Positions 32,863-41,751 of a stretch of DNA of 64,000 nucleotides are shown one piece after another (the stretch's first letter is position 1; every line of letters starts with the position of its first letter). Origin of the DNA: Oscillibacter valericigenes. Its GTDB lineage: Bacteria > Bacillota > Clostridia > Oscillospirales > Oscillospiraceae. The DNA lies in assembly GCF_021531315.1 (NCBI RefSeq), contig NZ_JAFBIQ010000003.1, positions 62,001 through 126,000 on the forward strand, read 5' to 3'. The notes under the pieces were generated by a model. That model was not told the origin of the DNA. It made no database searches and saw only the letters and a list, made by a program, of their open reading frames with translations. The translations under genes were made by a program, and so were the position numbers.

Positions 32863-35094
32863 CTATGCCGCGAACGGTGTGAAGGACAGGGCTTCATAGG
32901 TATATTTTTCCCGCACCGCGCTCGCCTCGTCCTCGCTGACAGGGCGGAAGCCCTTGCCGCCAACATAGTGGTCGGTCGTATCGGAGTAGAGCCAGCCGTC
33001 TAAAGAAATCAGCGTTTCCAAATGCCGCAGCGCGCCGTTTTCGTAGCGGTAGTAAGAGTAGCTGCTTTCAAATGCGCTGCTGCTGCCTTCGTTGGCCAGA
33101 CTGCCGTCGGTGCAGAGATACCAGCGGCTGCGGTTCCAGCCGTCCACGACGCGGACGGCCTTCGCGCCGTCGAGGCGGTAAATATTGAAGATTACGGTAT
33201 GGCCGTCGCCCCAGTCCGCGCCGAGCAGCAGCTCGGTGCCGTCGCCGTCAAGGTCGCGCAGCAGCCAGCCGGGCGTCTGGTAGTAGTCGTTCACGGACAG
33301 GAGATCATGGCTGAAGCCGGTCTGCACGTCGCTTGCGCCGGAGCGCCGCAGGTCGGCGATCTCGGCGAGCAGCGCGTCGTAGGCGGCGTAGCCGGTCGCG
33401 CTCGCCGCATCGCCCTCCTCAAGCCGGAAGCTCTGCTCCATGACCTTGAGCTGGCCCTCCTCTAATTTGACCTGCCACTTGTCCGCGCCCTCATAGCTCC
33501 AGTGCGATTCGATCTGATAGAAGCTGCCCTCCGGACGGGGATAGAGGCTGAGCATCGTGCCGCTCTCCCCCTCCCGCAAGGTGCAGCGGTAGTGGTCGGA
33601 GAAATACTTCAGCGTCCAGCCGGCGCTGTACAGCTCCATCAGCTTGTCGTCAAGGCCGCTCCCCTCCGTGACAAGGAAGTAAGCGCCTGTTCCCGCGCCC
33701 GAGCGCCAGAGCGGGCTGTCGCCCTCGCGCTCCCACCCGTCGAGGACGCGGATGCTCCACGCATCGGTGTGAACGCGGTCAGCGTCCTCTGCCGCCTCGC
33801 TTGCGCCAATACATTCAAGCAGATAGCCTCTCAGCTCCGTGCTTCCGGAACGCAGCTCATACAGCCGCGCTTTCCTGCCGTCCGTAATGGGATTGACCAG
33901 CATTTCATGCTCAGAGAGCATGACCTCGCAGCGGTCTCCCGCGGCGCTGATAAAATAGAGCCTTGCATAGCAGTCCTGCATTGCTGACGCGGCACCAAGG
34001 CGTTTGTATTGCAGGGTGTCGAGCAGAGCGTAGACGGCGTCTGTTTCCTCCGCCGTCAACTGGACGCTGGATGGCTGCGCGCCGCTTGCGTCCGTTACAT
34101 CGGCATAAGTGACCTGTTCCCGATGGAAACCGACCAGTCCGGCGGCGTCTGTGTCTGTGCGCGGATTTGTCAAAAAGCACACCGCCACGATGACGCACAC
34201 GATGACCGACGCCGCGACCACCCAAAACGCGGGCTTTTTGTAGCGCAGCGCGTTCTTCACACGCGCGCCCACGCCCACCTCGCCGAAGGCGAGCGGACAG
34301 GCGGCGATCATGCGCCGCGGCACGCTGCACGCAAGCAGCGCGCTTGAGTAGGCCTTGACCTGCCCCGCGTCCATGCCGCGCAGCACGCGCTCGTCGCAGG
34401 CCAGCTCGATGTCGCGGCAGAGCAGGGTATAGGCAAGCCACAGCAGCGGGTTGAACCAGTAGACCGCCAGCAGGGCAAAGCCCAGCGGCTTCCACCAGTG
34501 GTCACGCCGCGCGAGGTGCGCGCGCTCATGCGAGAGCACACTCCCCCGCTGCGCCTCGTCCAGCGCGGAGGGCAGATAGATGCGCGGGCGCACGATGCCG
34601 AGGATGAACGGCGAGGGGACCTCGTCGCAAACATAAATATTCTCCCGCAGCGGAATGGAGGCGCTCACGCGCCGCCGCAGGCGCAGATAGCTCACGAGCG
34701 CGTAGAGCAGCATCGCCGCGAGGCCGATGAGCCACACCCATCCCGCGAGATACGTCCACACATAGAGCGGGTTGACGCTTGCCAACGGCGCGGCGGCAAA
34801 GCTCTCGCTCAGCGAAGGGTTCACCGCGTTGTCGATGAGCTCCACGCCGCTCGTGATGGTCGGCGCGGGGTCGAACCGCACGACCTCGGGGCTGACCGTC
34901 TCCGCGCTCGGGATCAGGCTCAGTGCGCTCTCGATGGAGAACGGCAGCATCAAGCGCAGCGCGACCATGCCCCAGAGCAGGACGTTCACCCACTTGGGGG
35001 CGCGCCGCAGCACCAAGCGCAGCGCCAGCACCGCCAGCACGAGCCAGCTTGCCGAAATGCTCAGGTTGAGGAGCTTTAGAAAAATGCCGCTCAT
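32863..35094 (-). CDS. M56-family (BlaR1/MecR1-like) membrane sensor metallopeptidase
   Basis: A 743-residue protein. Transmembrane helices lie near residues 10-27, 35-52, 112-132 and 310-330. The zinc-protease motif HERAH in VLSHERAHLARRDHWWKPLG lies in the cytoplasmic loop, as in BlaR1. The C-terminal part (about 335-743) is extracytoplasmic and lacks the penicillin-binding serine motifs of BlaR1, so beta-lactam sensing is not indicated. On signal the protease would inactivate the neighbouring BlaI-like repressor. It lies four bases downstream of that repressor gene. Confidence 0.85.
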   Translation of the reverse strand: MSGIFLKLLNLSISASWLVLAVLALRLVLRRAPKWVNVLLWGMVALRLMLPFSIESALSLIPSAETVSPEVVRFDPAPTITSGVELIDNAVNPSLSESFAAAPLASVNPLYVWTYLAGWVWLIGLAAMLLYALVSYLRLRRRVSASIPLRENIYVCDEVPSPFILGIVRPRIYLPSALDEAQRGSVLSHERAHLARRDHWWKPLGFALLAVYWFNPLLWLAYTLLCRDIELACDERVLRGMDAGQVKAYSSALLACSVPRRMIAACPLAFGEVGVGARVKNALRYKKPAFWVVAASVIVCVIVAVCFLTNPRTDTDAAGLVGFHREQVTYADVTDASGAQPSSVQLTAEETDAVYALLDTLQYKRLGAASAMQDCYARLYFISAAGDRCEVMLSEHEMLVNPITDGRKARLYELRSGSTELRGYLLECIGASEAAEDADRVHTDAWSIRVLDGWEREGDSPLWRSGAGTGAYFLVTEGSGLDDKLMELYSAGWTLKYFSDHYRCTLREGESGTMLSLYPRPEGSFYQIESHWSYEGADKWQVKLEEGQLKVMEQSFRLEEGDAASATGYAAYDALLAEIADLRRSGASDVQTGFSHDLLSVNDYYQTPGWLLRDLDGDGTELLLGADWGDGHTVIFNIYRLDGAKAVRVVDGWNRSRWYLCTDGSLANEGSSSAFESSYSYYRYENGALRHLETLISLDGWLYSDTTDHYVGGKGFRPVSEDEASAVREKYTYEALSFTPFAA

Positions 35095-35098
35095 GCAC

Positions 35099-35464
35099 TC
35101 ACCCCTCCCTTCCGTAGTCGTCGATCATCCTCCGCAGCGCGGCGACCTCCTCCGCCGAAAGCGCCTTGCGCGCGGTGAAGGCCGCGACAAAGGCGGGCAG
35201 CGAGCCGTCAAAGGCATCCTCCACCAGCCGTTCGCCCTGCGCGGCGTAGTATTCCTCCCGTGTGATCCGCGCGGTGACCACGCTGTTTTCATTTTGAAAA
35301 ATGCCCCGCTCGCAGAGCTTGCGCAGCACGGTATAGGTCGTCGGCTTCTTCCAGCCCCATTCCCTCTCGCACAGCTTCACCAGCTCGCCCGAGCCGATCG
35401 GCTCGTGCTTCCAAACCAGTTCGGCGAACTGCGTCTGCACCGCGCCCATTTTGATCTCATCCAT
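35099..35464 (-). CDS. BlaI/MecI/CopY-family repressor
   Basis: A 121-residue winged-helix repressor. The N-terminal DNA-binding part (ELVWKHEPIGSGELVKL, KKPTTYTVLRKLCERGIF, residues about 15-58) is followed by a dimerisation helix region. It precedes and nearly abuts the M56 sensor gene, forming the usual repressor-sensor pair. Two palindromic operators overlap its promoter, indicating autoregulation. The ATG at 35464 follows AAAGGAGG. Confidence 0.92.
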   Translation of the reverse strand: MDEIKMGAVQTQFAELVWKHEPIGSGELVKLCEREWGWKKPTTYTVLRKLCERGIFQNENSVVTARITREEYYAAQGERLVEDAFDGSLPAFVAAFTARKALSAEEVAALRRMIDDYGREG

Positions 35465-35479
35465 TGACGGCCTCCTTTC

Positions 35480-35541
35480 GGTTTATCCAAGATAAACCTT
35501 TTTCTGCTGTGAGTTTATCATGGATAAACCACGCTTGTCAA
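35480..35541 (-). promoter_or_regulatory. Promoter with two BlaI-type operators
   Basis: Minus-strand promoter TTGACA (35536-35541), an 18-base spacer, TAAACT (35512-35517). Two palindromes, GGTTTATC-caa-GATAAACC (35480-35498) and GTTTATC-atg-GATAAAC (35513-35529), have centres 32 bases apart, about three helical turns. The second overlaps the -10 box and spacer, the first the transcribed start. Confidence 0.85.
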
Positions 35542-35553
35542 GACCTATCGCGG

Positions 35554-35587
35554 AAAAAGCCGTCTGCCTTTCGGCAGACAGCTTTTT
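35554..35587. terminator. Terminator of the TauE/SafE gene
   Basis: A stem of AAAAAGC plus GTCTGCC with GGCAGAC plus GCTTTTT, with one unpaired base and a TTTC loop. T-runs lie on both strands. It separates the repressor promoter from the exporter gene end at 35689. Confidence 0.8.
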
Positions 35588-35688
35588 AGCGTACAAATTC
35601 ATATTTTCACTTGGCCTGCTCGCGCCTTTCGAGCATCGGTTCGGTGAAAAACCAGAGGAATACCGCCGCCGCGGCGTGCCGCGCCTTT

Positions 35689-36417
35689 TTACAGCAGCTG
35701 CTGGACGACGGTGACGGCGCCGGAGAAGATGACATAGGCGTACACCACGCGGCGGAGCTGGTCGGCGTTGAGACGGCTGCCGAGATTGAGTCCAAAGCGC
35801 TGTCCGCACACGACACCCGCAATGCCGAGCAGGGTCAGCGGCAGCAGATCAAGCGTGTAGTAGCCATTCAAAATGCGTGTGGTGATAGATGTCACATTGT
35901 TCACGGCGAAATTCGCCTGCGCATTGGCGAGATATTCCTCGCGGTCCTTCGTCACGGCGAGGTAATAGACCGCCATGATCGGCCCGCCGATGGAGAACAG
36001 TCCCCCGCAAACGCCGGCAAGCAGGGAGCAGACGACCGTGACGGTCGGCGTGATGCGCACGCGCACGTTCTTTTTCTCCGTCAGCAGCAAGCAGCTTCCC
36101 AGCAGCATCAGAAACACGCCGAACGCCAGCGTCATCACGCGCAGATCCATTTTGCCGATGAATTGGATCGCCGTAACGCTTGCCACAGCATAGAGCAGCG
36201 TCGGCGGCAGCGTGATGCGCAGGTCGATTTTTCTGCGCAGTCTCCACGCCAGCGTGGCCGTCAGGCCAAGACAAATGGACGTTGAGACCGACGGTGCGAC
36301 CGCCATGGTAAAAAAGTGCGGCAAAATGGTCATCATCACGACCGCCGCGCCGAATCCTGTGATGGACTGGACAAAGCCGCCGAGCGCGGCGCTCAGCGCG
36401 ACTGCAAGGTATATCAT
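35689..36417 (-). CDS. TauE/SafE-family sulfite/organosulfonate-type exporter
   Basis: A 242-residue protein with about seven to eight hydrophobic segments and the family repeat opening GGFVQSITGFGAAVVMM, plus the internal copy AGVCGGLFSIGGPIMAVYYL (about residues 132-152). Family members move sulfite, sulfoacetate or other organic anions; the substrate here is unknown. It stands alone on the minus strand between two terminators. Confidence 0.88.
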   Translation of the reverse strand: MIYLAVALSAALGGFVQSITGFGAAVVMMTILPHFFTMAVAPSVSTSICLGLTATLAWRLRRKIDLRITLPPTLLYAVASVTAIQFIGKMDLRVMTLAFGVFLMLLGSCLLLTEKKNVRVRITPTVTVVCSLLAGVCGGLFSIGGPIMAVYYLAVTKDREEYLANAQANFAVNNVTSITTRILNGYYTLDLLPLTLLGIAGVVCGQRFGLNLGSRLNADQLRRVVYAYVIFSGAVTVVQQLL

Positions 36418-36445
36418 GTTTATTCCCCTCTGTTTCTGTTGAAAA

Positions 36446-36477
36446 AATGGCCGTCGGCATGCTTGCCGACGGCCATT
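36446..36477 (-). terminator. Terminator of the liv operon
   Basis: A perfect 14-bp stem, AATGGCCGTCGGCA / TGCCGACGGCCATT, with a TGCT loop, followed on the minus strand by TTTTTC. It lies 39 bases after the livF stop. Confidence 0.92.
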
Positions 36478-36516
36478 CTAAGTCATTTTGCGGGTGCTGT
36501 CAAGACAGCTCGGCGC

Positions 36517-37233
36517 TCACTTGTTCCGCTTCTTGCCGAGATAGGCCTCCTTCACCTTCTCGTCCGCCAGCAGCTCTGCGCCGGTGCCGCTCATGGTGAT
36601 GGTGCCCGTTTCGAGAACATAGGCGAGGTCCGCGATCTTGAGGGCCATGTTCGCGTTCTGCTCGATGAGCAGGATCGTCACGCCCTGGCGGTTGATCTCG
36701 CGGATGATGTCGAAAATGCCCTGCACGACCAGCGGCGCAAGGCCGAGGGAGGGCTCATCCATCATCAGCACCTTCGGGCGGGACATCAGCCCGCGTCCGA
36801 CGGCCAGCATTTGCTGCTCGCCGCCGGAGAGCGTACCCGCAAGCTGCCAGTGGCGCTCCTTCAGGCGGGGGAAGAGCTCGTAGACCCATTCGATGTCCTT
36901 TTCGATCTCCGCTTTGTCCGTGCGCAGATAGGCGCCGATCTTGAGGTTTTCAAGCACGGTCATATCGGGGAACACGCGCCGCCCCTCGGGGACCTGCGCG
37001 ATGCCCGCGGCAAGCACAGAGCTGATGGGCTTGCCGAGCAGCTCCTCGCCGTTGTACTGAATGGAGCCCGCCTGCGCCTTGACGAGACCGGAGATGGTGC
37101 GCAGCGTGGTGGATTTGCCCGCGCCGTTTGCGCCGATGAGGGTGACGATCTTGCCGTCCGGCACCTCCATGTCGATGCCGCGCAGCGCCTGTATGCCGCC
37201 GTAGGCGACGGCAAGGTTCTGAATTTTAAGCAT
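36517..37233 (-). CDS. livF: Branched-chain amino-acid ABC transporter, ATPase LivF
   Basis: A 238-residue ABC ATPase with Walker A GANGAGKSTT (about residue 34), signature LSGGEQQMLAVGRGLM and Walker B VLMMDEPSLGLAP. The sequence is of LivF type (MLKIQNLAVAYGGIQALRGI). It pairs with LivG to energise uptake. Its ATG lies inside the end of livG, overlapping by eight bases. It is the last gene of the operon. Confidence 0.95.
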   Translation of the reverse strand: MLKIQNLAVAYGGIQALRGIDMEVPDGKIVTLIGANGAGKSTTLRTISGLVKAQAGSIQYNGEELLGKPISSVLAAGIAQVPEGRRVFPDMTVLENLKIGAYLRTDKAEIEKDIEWVYELFPRLKERHWQLAGTLSGGEQQMLAVGRGLMSRPKVLMMDEPSLGLAPLVVQGIFDIIREINRQGVTILLIEQNANMALKIADLAYVLETGTITMSGTGAELLADEKVKEAYLGKKRNK

Positions 37234-38074
37234 CCTCTTCCACCCCCAGATAGGCGTCGATGACGCGCTGATTGTTTTGGATCTCGTCCGGCGTGCCGGT
37301 GGCGATCAGCTCGCCGAAGTCGATGACATAAATGCGGTCGGAGATGTCCATGACAAGATCCATGTGGTGCTCGATGAGCAGGATGGTCATGTGGAACTCG
37401 TCGCGGATGCGGCCGATGAACTCCGTGAGCTCGTCGGTTTCCTGCGGGTTCATGCCAGCGGCCGGCTCGTCGAGCATGAGGAGCTTCGGCTCGGTCGCCA
37501 GCGCGCGGGCGATTTCCAGTCGGCGCTGCTTGCCGTAGGGAAGGCTCGTCGCCAGCTCATCCTTCACATCCTCCAGTCCGACGATGCGCAGCAGCTCCAT
37601 GACCTCCTCGCGCTGGCGCGCCTCCTCGGCGCGGTTGAGGCGGAAGGTGGCGGAAAAGACATTGCTCGTGCGCAGCATGTGCTTGGCGATGAGCACATTG
37701 TCGAACACCGACTGTGACTTCCACAGGCGGATATTCTGGAAGGTGCGCGCCATGCCGAGCTTGGTGATCTTATCGGGCGTGGGGTCCAGAACGGGTGCGG
37801 AGAGAAACTTTTCGGCCTCCTTGCCCTTGTAGCTCTGCTTCATCTTGCCCTGCGGGTGGTTGCGGACGATCGGCTCGCCCATGAAGCTGACCTGCCCGTT
37901 CGTAGGCTCGTAAACGCCCGTGATGGTGTTGAACGCGGTGGTCTTGCCCGCGCCGTTGGGGCCGATGAGCGCGACGATCTCGCCCTCATTGACCTCAAGG
38001 CTCAAATCGTCGACGGCAACGACGCCGCCGAACTGCATGGTGATGTTTTCAAGGCGGAGAATATTCTGACTCAT
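37226..38074 (-). CDS. livG: Branched-chain amino-acid ABC transporter, ATPase LivG
   Basis: A 282-residue ABC ATPase with Walker A GPNGAGKTTAFNTITG, signature-region LPYGKQRRLEIARAL and Walker B LLMLDEPAAGMNP. The LivG-type insert after Walker A (about residues 68-105) and its length separate it from LivF. It overlaps the livM stop by four bases (ATGA), implying coupled translation. Confidence 0.95.
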   Translation of the reverse strand: MSQNILRLENITMQFGGVVAVDDLSLEVNEGEIVALIGPNGAGKTTAFNTITGVYEPTNGQVSFMGEPIVRNHPQGKMKQSYKGKEAEKFLSAPVLDPTPDKITKLGMARTFQNIRLWKSQSVFDNVLIAKHMLRTSNVFSATFRLNRAEEARQREEVMELLRIVGLEDVKDELATSLPYGKQRRLEIARALATEPKLLMLDEPAAGMNPQETDELTEFIGRIRDEFHMTILLIEHHMDLVMDISDRIYVIDFGELIATGTPDEIQNNQRVIDAYLGVEEDA

Positions 38075-39183
38075 TTCTTTTCCCCTCCCTTTCTCCTGCG
38101 GCGGAAAAGATCCGGCAGCTCGCGGTCGCCCATGATGCCCTTGCGGAAGAAGAGCACGACGACCATGATGATGACGGAGATCACCGCCATGCGGAAGCCG
38201 TTCTTGAAGAGGCCGGGCGCCTCAATGCCGAGGAATTTGCCTGTATCGAGGCCGCGCAGCAGCCACTCGAGCGAGGCGATGTAGAGGAAGCTCGTCATCA
38301 CGCTGCCGGTGATGGAGCCGATGCCGCCGATGACGACCAGCAGCAAAATTTCATAGGTCATGCTGCTCTTGAAGGACATGGCCGCCACCGCGCCCATGTA
38401 CATCGCCAGCATCCCGCCGCCGATGCCGGCGAAGAACGAGGAGATGACGAAGGCAAGGCGCTTGTGATGGGCAAGGTTGATGCCCATGGCCTCGGCGGCG
38501 ACCTCGTCGTCGCGGATGGCCTTGAACGCGCGCCCGTAGGTGGAGTTCACCAGCAGCACGATGCACGCGATAAACACCCCGATGAGCAGCAGATACGCGG
38601 TCGCGCTGCCGAAGTCGGGATAGCCCCTCAAAAGGTTCGAGGCATTGGTCAGCGGGCCGATGGCGTTCCACTGGATGATGGTGCGCATGATCTCGGCAAA
38701 GCCGAGGGTAGCGATGGCGAGATAGTCGCTCTTGAGGCGCAGCACGGGCAGACCGATCAGATAGGCGAAAAACGCCGCGATCACGCCGCCGACGAGCAGC
38801 GCGAGGATCATGCCGACCGCCGAACCGACCTTGTCGCCGAGGAAGCCCGCAAAGACCTCCGGCAGGGAGAACTTCACGACGCCGCCGTCAAAATACTGAT
38901 ACACGCCCGCGCGCTTGTCGACGGGGATGCACAGCACCGCATAGGAATACGCGCCGAGGAGCATAAAGCCCGCCTGACCGAGCGAAAAGAGGCCGGTGAA
39001 GCCGTTGAGCAGGTTCATCGAAACGGCGACGAGGGAATAGACCGACGCCTTTTTGATGACCTTGATGACGATATGGTAGCCCGGGAGCCTGGAGTCGAGG
39101 AGCATCGTGACCGCCAGCGCCGCGAGCAAAATGACCACGGTGAAGAGATACTCTTTGCCGATCGTTTTCTTTTTCATCTTCAC
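38071..39183 (-). CDS. livM: Branched-chain amino-acid ABC transporter, permease LivM
   Basis: A 370-residue permease with about nine hydrophobic segments and the LivM landmarks NLLNGFTGLFSLGQAGFMLLG and GLPVLRLKSDYLAIATLGFAEI. The loop AIRDDEVAAEAMGIN is the coupling region to the ATPases. It has a basic C-terminal tail. It lies six bases after livH. Confidence 0.94.
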   Translation of the reverse strand: MKMKKKTIGKEYLFTVVILLAALAVTMLLDSRLPGYHIVIKVIKKASVYSLVAVSMNLLNGFTGLFSLGQAGFMLLGAYSYAVLCIPVDKRAGVYQYFDGGVVKFSLPEVFAGFLGDKVGSAVGMILALLVGGVIAAFFAYLIGLPVLRLKSDYLAIATLGFAEIMRTIIQWNAIGPLTNASNLLRGYPDFGSATAYLLLIGVFIACIVLLVNSTYGRAFKAIRDDEVAAEAMGINLAHHKRLAFVISSFFAGIGGGMLAMYMGAVAAMSFKSSMTYEILLLVVIGGIGSITGSVMTSFLYIASLEWLLRGLDTGKFLGIEAPGLFKNGFRMAVISVIIMVVVLFFRKGIMGDRELPDLFRRRRKGGEKK

Positions 39184-39189
39184 CCCTCC

Positions 39190-40068
39190 TTACACCTTGT
39201 CCGTGACCTTCTCGCCAAACAGGCCCGTCGGCTTGACGCACAGCACAATGATCAGCAGCGCGAAGGTGAATGCGTCGGAGAAGGTGGACTGGCCGAGGCC
39301 CTTGATGATCTCTTCGCAAAGGCCGATGAGGAAAGCGCCGACCACCGCGCCGGGAATGGAGCCGATGCCGCCGAACACCGCCGCGACGAAGGCCTTCAAT
39401 CCCGGCATACCGCCGGAGGTGATGGCCACCGTGGGATAGTTGGTGAAGTAGAGCATCGCGCCGACCGCGGCGAGGAACGAGCCGATGACGAAGGTCATCG
39501 AGATGACGGAGTTGATCTTCACGCCCATGAGCTGCGCGGTCTCAAAGTCCTTGGCGGCCGCGCGCATACCCATGCCGATCTTCGTCTTTTTGATCAGCGC
39601 GACGAGCACGAAAACGAGCGCGACGGTCAGAAGAGGCGTCACGACCGTGACGCGCTTGGTGGACGCGCCGAAGAGCGTCACGGTGTCGGAGATCCACGGA
39701 ATGGGCGTCTTGACCGGCTGGGGAAGGCCGCCGGTCAGATAGAACGCAAGGTTCTGAATGAGATAGCTCACACCGATGGCGCTGATCATCAGCGACATGC
39801 GCGGCGCCGTGCGCAGCGGCTTATAGGCCAGCCGCTCAATGGCAAAGCCGAGAATGACGGTAAAGATCAGCACCAGCGGGATCGAAATGTACATGGGCAT
39901 GGATGCGGTGGTGTAGACCATGATGAGGCCCGCCACCATAAAGACATCGCCGTGGGCGAAGTTAATGAGGCGCAGAATGCCGTAGACCAGCGTGTAGCCG
40001 ATGGCAATGAGCGCGTACTGACCTCCCACAGAGACACCGTTGATCAGATACGGTAAAATTCCCTGCAT
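39190..40068 (-). CDS. livH: Branched-chain amino-acid ABC transporter, permease LivH
   Basis: A 292-residue permease of the LivH type: GQYALIAIGYTLVYGILRLINFAHGDVFMV at the N-terminus and the coupling loop AAAKDFETAQLMGVKINS, with about eight transmembrane helices. Together with LivM it forms the membrane channel. It is separated from livJ by 110 bases containing a strong hairpin. The ATG follows AGGAGG. Confidence 0.94.
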   Translation of the reverse strand: MQGILPYLINGVSVGGQYALIAIGYTLVYGILRLINFAHGDVFMVAGLIMVYTTASMPMYISIPLVLIFTVILGFAIERLAYKPLRTAPRMSLMISAIGVSYLIQNLAFYLTGGLPQPVKTPIPWISDTVTLFGASTKRVTVVTPLLTVALVFVLVALIKKTKIGMGMRAAAKDFETAQLMGVKINSVISMTFVIGSFLAAVGAMLYFTNYPTVAITSGGMPGLKAFVAAVFGGIGSIPGAVVGAFLIGLCEEIIKGLGQSTFSDAFTFALLIIVLCVKPTGLFGEKVTDKV

Positions 40069-40116
40069 GGAAAACCTCCTGTTGGTAGGATATCAGAGGA
40101 AAGCGGAAAACGGGGA

Positions 40117-40148
40117 AAACTTGGCGGGGCGAAGGCCCCGCCAAGTTT
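40117..40148 (-). repeat. livJ-livH intergenic hairpin
   Basis: A perfect 14-bp stem, AAACTTGGCGGGGC / GCCCCGCCAAGTTT, with a GAAG loop. On the minus strand it is followed by TCCCCGTTTTCC, a weak T-tract, so it may partially terminate or protect the upstream livJ mRNA. Confidence 0.65.
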
Positions 40149-40178
40149 GCTGCTTGTGGAGAGATTTTTGGGCTTTTC

Positions 40179-41381
40179 TCAGTCAATGCCCTGGATCTTC
40201 ACGAAGTCCCACGCACCGGTCTCGGTGTTGGCGGTCTTGATGTAGGCTGCGTCGCGGTTGGCGTCGCCGATGTCGTTGAAGGAGATCTCGCCGGACACGC
40301 CGGAATAGGTCACGCCGGGCAGAGCGGCGAGGATGTCGGCGGGTGCGGTGCTGCCGGCAGCCTTGATAGCCTCGAGCGCGGTGAAGTAAGCGTCGTAGCC
40401 CATGACGGTGACGGCGGAGACCATGTCGTTGCCGCCGTTGTTGGTCTTGGCGTCGGCGTTGGCATTGATCCACTCCTTGATGCCGGCGTCGAACTCGGGA
40501 TTACCACCCTCCTGATAGAAGGTCGTGATCTTAACATCGACATCCTTGCCCTTGGCGGCCTCAACGACCATGTTGCTGTCGAGCGTGTCGCCGCCGAGGA
40601 TCGTGCCCTCGAACTTCTGCGCGGCGGCGGCCTCAACGATCAGCTGCGCATAGTTGATGGAGACGGGGGAGAAAATGACGCCGGCGTTGGCAGCCTTGGC
40701 GTTGTTGATGTAGGAAACAAAGTTGGCATTGCCCTCGGGGAAGTTCTCGGCAACGACCTTGCCGCCGAGCTTCTCAAAGGCCTGCGTGAAGTAGTAGATC
40801 AAGCCCTGATCGTAGTCGCTGCCGAGCATACCGAGCAGATAAGCGGTGTCGACGCCCAGCTCCTTGTAGGCATAGTTCGCAAGAACGGTGCCCTGGAAGG
40901 GATCGAGGAAGCAGATGCGGAAGTAGACATCGCAGTCGGAAGTGACCTGCGGGTTGGTGCAGGTGACGCCGATGGCGGGCACGCCGGCCTCGGCGAACAC
41001 GGTGCCGCCGGCCATGGACACGCCGGAGCCGTAGGAGCCGAGCACGATGCTCACACCCTTGTTGACCAGCTCAGCGGCCGCGGACGGGCCGTTCTCGGCT
41101 GCGGTGCGGTTATCGACGACCTCCAGCTGGACCTTGTAGGTCTCGCCGTTGATGTCGACGGTGGGCTGGACATAGTTGCCATACTGCATACCCAGCACCT
41201 CCTGCTTGCCGCCGGCGCCGTTGTCGCCGGTGAGCGGCTCGAAGACGCCGATCTTCACGACCTTCTCTTCGCCGGTGGTGTTGGGCGTGCCGTCCCCCTG
41301 CGGTTCGCCGCCCTTGTCGCCGCAGGCGACCATTGCGAGCGCCATTGCGAGCGCAAGAACGAGTGCAAGAATTTTCTTCAT
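40179..41381 (-). CDS. livJ: Branched-chain amino-acid-type substrate-binding lipoprotein
   Basis: A 400-residue periplasmic-binding-type lipoprotein. The signal peptide MKKILALVLALAMALAMVAC ends in a lipobox with Cys20, followed by a Gly/Asp-rich linker and a LivJ/LivK (Peripla_BP_6) fold (KIGVFEPLTGDNGAGGKQ, VSIVLGSYGSGVSMAG, NFVSYINNAKAANAGVIF). The ATG at 41381 is eight bases after AGGAGG; another at 41387 is too close. Ligand choice among branched-chain amino acids, amides or others is not evident. First gene of livJHMGF. Confidence 0.93.
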   Translation of the reverse strand: MKKILALVLALAMALAMVACGDKGGEPQGDGTPNTTGEEKVVKIGVFEPLTGDNGAGGKQEVLGMQYGNYVQPTVDINGETYKVQLEVVDNRTAAENGPSAAAELVNKGVSIVLGSYGSGVSMAGGTVFAEAGVPAIGVTCTNPQVTSDCDVYFRICFLDPFQGTVLANYAYKELGVDTAYLLGMLGSDYDQGLIYYFTQAFEKLGGKVVAENFPEGNANFVSYINNAKAANAGVIFSPVSINYAQLIVEAAAAQKFEGTILGGDTLDSNMVVEAAKGKDVDVKITTFYQEGGNPEFDAGIKEWINANADAKTNNGGNDMVSAVTVMGYDAYFTALEAIKAAGSTAPADILAALPGVTYSGVSGEISFNDIGDANRDAAYIKTANTETGAWDFVKIQGID

Positions 41382-41449
41382 ATTCATATCCTCCTGACTT
41401 TCTGCCGCAAAAAGCGGCAAACGGGGCATTGCTGCCCTGTTATTCGCTT

Positions 41450-41478
41450 ATTCTATCGAACCTTTGAAAAAAATTCAA
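41450..41478 (-). promoter_or_regulatory. liv operon promoter
   Basis: On the minus strand: TTGAAT (41473-41478), a 17-base spacer, TAGAAT (41450-41455). The leader contains a small GCCGC-N5-GCGGC hairpin before the livJ ribosome-binding site. Between this promoter and the terminator at 41711 (about 230 AT-rich bases) I see nothing else. Confidence 0.7.
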
Positions 41479-41710
41479 GCGTCCAATCTGTCAGTTTTTT
41501 CAATCGAATTTCTCCGATTTCTCCGCGGGGTGGAGGCGATTTTACACGCATTTGTCCGCTGCACGAGGACTATTTTCTATTTATTGACTTTTTCTATCAT
41601 TCTTTGTTCTTCTCACAAGGACAATTTCTCCTGTCATTTTGCACAATGGGCTTTTGGAGGCAAAGATCGCCTCTTCGCCATGCCGCGGGGGACGCGCCCG
41701 AAAGCGCGTC

Positions 41711-41748
41711 AAAAAAGAGGATGTTTCCCGTGAAACATCCTCTTTTTT
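41711..41748 (-). terminator. Pyridoxal kinase terminator containing a parS-like palindrome
   Basis: A 17-bp stem, AAAAAAGAGGATGTTTC / GAAACATCCTCTTTTTT, with a four-base loop, T-runs on both strands, four bases from the kinase stop at 41752. The top of the hairpin, TGTTTCCCGTGAAACA (41722-41737), differs from the ParB site TGTTTCACGTGAAACA at one base. Confidence 0.88.
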
Positions 41749-41751
41749 CTC

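Noticed and set aside
36316-37263. A plus-strand open frame of 315 codons across TauE and livF.
   Set aside because: It runs antisense through the liv terminator and livF, and its composition is that of a shadow frame.
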